NCBI RefSeq assembly: GCF_007859915.1
Contig: NZ_SJPM01000009.1
Location: 263,982-327,981, forward strand
Direction of reading: 5' to 3'
Source: Neorhodopirellula pilleata
Lineage (GTDB): Bacteria > Planctomycetota > Planctomycetia > Pirellulales > Pirellulaceae
DNA: 64,000 nt
Made by a program: the position numbers and the translations under genes. Within the stretch, counting starts at the first letter, position 1. Each line of letters opens with the position of its first letter. This document shows positions 58,336 through 64,000 of the stretch, in pieces. Below the pieces are notes generated by a model. That model was not told where the DNA came from, searched no databases, and saw only the letters and a list, made by a program, of their open reading frames with translations.

Positions 58336-59922
58336 ATGAGTCCCAATGCAACCCCATCAGCGGATCTCGACGTTCGCACACCATCCCGTCGATCGCGAAT
58401 CGTCGCAGCTATTTTGATTGCTTCAATAGCAGCGATCACCATCGCCGTGACCATTCGTCGTTTCGATGAGGATCGTCTCGAGGTCGAACGGAAACTCAAT
58501 TCGGCAACCGAAATTGCCCCAACGGTCCCGGTCCAGTTCGCTAATTTCCAACGCCCCTCAAGCCCGACGCAAACACCGACTGAATCACCCGAAACGAGTT
58601 CGGAGACGATCGAGCTATCGCCGGATCGCTGGCAAGACTCCGGGATTGAGTTGCAGACCGTTCTCGCAAGTCCTTTCTCATCGATCGTCCGACTAACCGG
58701 CAAGGTATCGCTCAACCAAGACCGGGTCGCGCATATTTTCCCGATGGTCGAAGGCACCGTCGACAGCGTCTCGGTGGGACTCGGTGATCTCGTCGAGGCA
58801 GGGCAACTGTTGGCGACGATTCACAGCCGCGAGATCGGCGAATCAAAACTCAAGTTGTTTCAAGCACGCTTGCAACTGGAGATGGCCCAAACTAAGCACG
58901 AACTGCAAACGGAAGTTGCCCGCAATACGGAAGATCTAATCAAGGCGCTCCGCGACCAGATGCCGATTGAGAAAATTGAGTCGGAGTTTCGTAGTCGACC
59001 GATGGGAGAGTATCGCGAACGTCTCCTTGCGGCCTATTCCAACTACACGAAATCTCAAGCCGATGTTTCCCGTTTGCAAGGCATCACGATGTCCGGTGCG
59101 GTATCGGGAAAATCGCTGTTGAACGCCGAAGCCAATCGGAACGCGGATCTCGCAACATTCCAATCACGACTGGAAGAAACGGCGTACGGACTCCGGGTAT
59201 CGACGTTGCTCTCGTCGCACTCCCTCAAGGAAGCCGAAACGCAAGCCGCTGTCGCCGAGACGACCCTGCACATCTTGGGCGTTCGTGATGAAGAACTGCA
59301 GTCGATCGATCCCGCAGCGCAGGGCGAAGCGATCTCACACTATCAGCTTCGCGCCCCATTCGACGGGACCGTTCTAACCAAGGACGTCGTCTTGAGCGAG
59401 CAGGTCCGTCCGGATGTGATGCTGCTGAGTATCGCCGACCTGTCGACGGTGTGGATCTTGGCCGATTTGTATCAAGAACACATTCCGCTGCTCGGATCAC
59501 TTGACGATCAAACGATCCAACTGCGCAGCGAGTCGTGGCCAGATCAGGTTTTTGAGGCCAAGGTATTCTTCGCCGGCGAAACAATGGACGAATCCACGCG
59601 AACGATCAGCATGAGAGCGATCGCCGATAACGCGCAACGTCTGCTGAAACCGGGCATGTTTGTGAGCGTTGAACTTCCGGGAACCGCCGAACAAGAAGTA
59701 CTGCAAGTCCCTATCGCGGCCGTCCAGCAACACGAAGGTCAAAAGTTCGTCTTCGTTCATCAAGGCAACGGTCGGTTCAAACGTCGTGATGTTGTAGTGG
59801 GACGCGGCAACGAAACGACGACCACGATTCAAGAAGGCATTTCGTCCGGCGAATCCGTCGTCGTTCAAGGCGGCTTCATTCTGAAGTCGCAAATGTTGGC
59901 AGATCTGATGGGGGAAGAATAA
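58336..59922 (+). CDS. RND efflux periplasmic adaptor (CzcB/CusB type)
   Basis: 528 residues from ATG 58336 with GGAG just upstream; the longer frame to 58240 is not needed. A membrane segment near 20-38 (RIVAAILIASIAAITIAVTI), a beta-barrel/lipoyl part (VEGTVDSVSVGLGDLVEAGQ), a coiled-coil hairpin of about 200 residues, and a second lipoyl half (YQLRAPFDGTVLTKDV) are followed by the barrel ending LKPGMFVSVELPG. It bridges the TolC protein and the RND pump. Two bases separate its stop from the pump start. Confidence 0.93.
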   Translation: MSPNATPSADLDVRTPSRRSRIVAAILIASIAAITIAVTIRRFDEDRLEVERKLNSATEIAPTVPVQFANFQRPSSPTQTPTESPETSSETIELSPDRWQDSGIELQTVLASPFSSIVRLTGKVSLNQDRVAHIFPMVEGTVDSVSVGLGDLVEAGQLLATIHSREIGESKLKLFQARLQLEMAQTKHELQTEVARNTEDLIKALRDQMPIEKIESEFRSRPMGEYRERLLAAYSNYTKSQADVSRLQGITMSGAVSGKSLLNAEANRNADLATFQSRLEETAYGLRVSTLLSSHSLKEAETQAAVAETTLHILGVRDEELQSIDPAAQGEAISHYQLRAPFDGTVLTKDVVLSEQVRPDVMLLSIADLSTVWILADLYQEHIPLLGSLDDQTIQLRSESWPDQVFEAKVFFAGETMDESTRTISMRAIADNAQRLLKPGMFVSVELPGTAEQEVLQVPIAAVQQHEGQKFVFVHQGNGRFKRRDVVVGRGNETTTTIQEGISSGESVVVQGGFILKSQMLADLMGEE

Positions 59923-59924
59923 GC

Positions 59925-63008
<3,084 letters not shown>

Positions 63009-63010
63009 GT

Positions 63011-63373
63011 ACCGTCTCCGTTTACGCCGGTCTGATCGAGCGGCACGTTTACTATGCCTGCAGCATGTACGTCGACCAACTGTCCCCCGGCAGCAATTAT
63101 GCTCTGGCGTCCCCGTCGATCTCGATCTGCCTGCTCGAGATCTGCCTGCTCGATCGTGTGCTTTTTGCGAAATCAGAGCAGCCACACCATCGGTTCCGAA
63201 TGATCGATCGCAAGAGCGGCAAGGAGTTATCCAACGCGATCGAAGTCCACACGGTAGAATTTCCACGATCGAAATCATTTCCGCCAAAACGGAGAACAAA
63301 CAAATGTACGACCAACGCGAAAAAGCCCACCGAGACTACGAATGGGCCACCTCCGGCGCCCGTGAAGAAGGAC
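63011..63373 (+). pseudogene. Decayed Rpn / PD-(D/E)XK transposase-type nuclease remnant
   Basis: One frame reads YYACSMYVDQLSPGSNYAL, SISICLL, HHRFRMIDRKSGKELSNAIE then VHTVEF, matching the middle of PD-(D/E)XK transposase/Rpn-type proteins. The N-terminus is missing. A 15-bp tandem duplication repeats ICLLE. After HTVEFPR the sequence shifts frame, and the other frame continues MYDQREKAHRDYEWATSGAR EEG, typical of the family's C-terminus. So it is truncated, frameshifted and contiguous with the following minisatellite. Confidence 0.7.
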
Positions 63374-63375
63374 GA

Positions 63376-63779
63376 CCGGGAGGCTCACGCCGGGGTCAGG
63401 TTGGGTTTTCGCGACCGGGAGGCTCGCGCCGGGGTCACGACCGGGAGGCTCGCGCCGGGGTCAGGCTGGGTTTTCGGTTTTCGCGAGTCACTGCCGGGAG
63501 GCTCGCGCCGGGGTCAGGCTGGGTTTTCGGTTTTCGCGAGTCACTGCGAGGCTGGGGAGGCTCGCGCCGGGGTCAGGCTGGGTTTTCGGTTTTCGCGAGT
63601 CACTGAGTTACCGCACTGACGCGACGAAGTCATCGCGATCTTCCAGCACGATTCGGTTTGCAGGGGAGGCTCGCGCCGGGGTCAGGCTGGGTTTTCGGTT
63701 TTCGCGAGTCACTGGGTTCCCGCACCGACGCGACCAAATCATCGCGATCTTCCGGCACAATTCGGTTTGGCATATCCGG
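63376..63779. repeat. Minisatellite of GGAGGCTCGCGCCGGGGTCA units
   Basis: Six copies of a unit starting CCGGGAGGCTCGCGCCGGGG and usually continuing TCAGGCTGGGTTTTCGG TTTTCGCGAGTCACTG begin at about 63376, 63415, 63441, 63494, 63554 and 63663. The last two are near-identical over about 109 bp, including a CGCGATCTTCC segment. Unit lengths vary from 26 to 109 bp. It directly follows the Rpn-like remnant. Confidence 0.88.
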
Positions 63780-64000
63780 GGAAATCGTCTAGACCTCAAT
63801 CAAGCGACTGCTGACTGAGGTTTTGGCTGAATTTTGGCGTTCAGTACAGGCGGACCGGGGGCTCGGCTTGGTATTGGTTCGTGATCGAATTGGCATGGCG
63901 GTGGTCTTTCGTGGCTGGGTGGTTGCGGCGGTACTGAAGCATCCAGACTTCAGCTTCAACGTGCGTTGTGCAGTCAACTTCGCAGCGGCATCGAGACGTG
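63780..64000. other. Right-edge sequence without a supported gene
   Basis: Two short minus-strand open stretches reach the edge, one ending in NSITNQYQAEPPVRLY with a stop near 63850, the other stopping at 63789. Neither shows a family signature and both could be the tail of a gene beyond the window or noise. Confidence 0.3.

Noticed and set aside
63376..63779. Possible CRISPR array
   Set aside because: Units are irregular (26 to 109 bp), there is no constant repeat with unique spacers, and no cas gene is nearby.

Overview
This window comes from a planctomycete, most probably the Pirellulaceae (Rhodopirellula and relatives). The evidence is a DUF1559 pseudopilin-like protein with an H-X9-DG type C-terminus, a PVC-type dehydrogenase/cytochrome c giant, tandem TPR/FG-GAP/UnbV lipoproteins, a planctomycete-style Ser/Thr kinase with a membrane-spanning tail, fairly high G+C, and many palindromic intergenic elements. 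These are family recognitions made by eye; no database search was possible.

Layout. 1-3705: a terpenoid-type cluster (3' part of a squalene-hopene-cyclase-like gene, a DUF116/polyprenyl-synthase fusion, a DUF98 chorismate-lyase-like gene). 3.7-7.5 kb: repeats, an MFS transporter and a kinase. 7.7-13.2 kb: an overlapping ATP-grasp/zinc-peptidase pair divergent from a GT4 glycosyltransferase, then a small secreted protein and a CNNM/CBS protein. 13.5-21.7 kb: a complete F-type ATP synthase operon in the order (I-like)-a-c-b-delta-alpha-gamma-beta-epsilon. 21.7-31.7 kb: a repeat-rich gap, PcrA/UvrD helicase, a methyltransferase, a TPR protein, a D-2-hydroxyacid dehydrogenase overlapping a YihY/BrkB protein, and two small genes. 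31.8-36.3 kb: an NtrC-type regulator with its sensor kinase, divergent from a soluble double-PAS chemoreceptor. 36.9-48.7 kb: a methyltransferase and a tightly coupled minus-strand operon of one DUF1559 gene plus three ~1000-residue TPR/FG-GAP/UnbV lipoproteins. 48.7-55.8 kb: a ThuA/PVC-dehydrogenase/cytochrome c protein and a Gfo/Idh/MocA oxidoreductase, divergent from a XylR-like regulator. 55.9-63.0 kb: a heavy-metal RND efflux operon. 63.0-63.8 kb: a decayed Rpn/PD-(D/E)XK transposase remnant running into a minisatellite.

The most unusual items are the prenyl-synthase fusion cluster at the left edge, the three-paralogue lipoprotein operon at 37.9-48.2 kb, the acidic/histidine-rich extensions on ATP synthase subunits a and b, the DFN-type kinase, and at least five copies of one large palindromic repeat. 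No tRNA, rRNA, CRISPR array, intact transposase or prophage gene was recognised.
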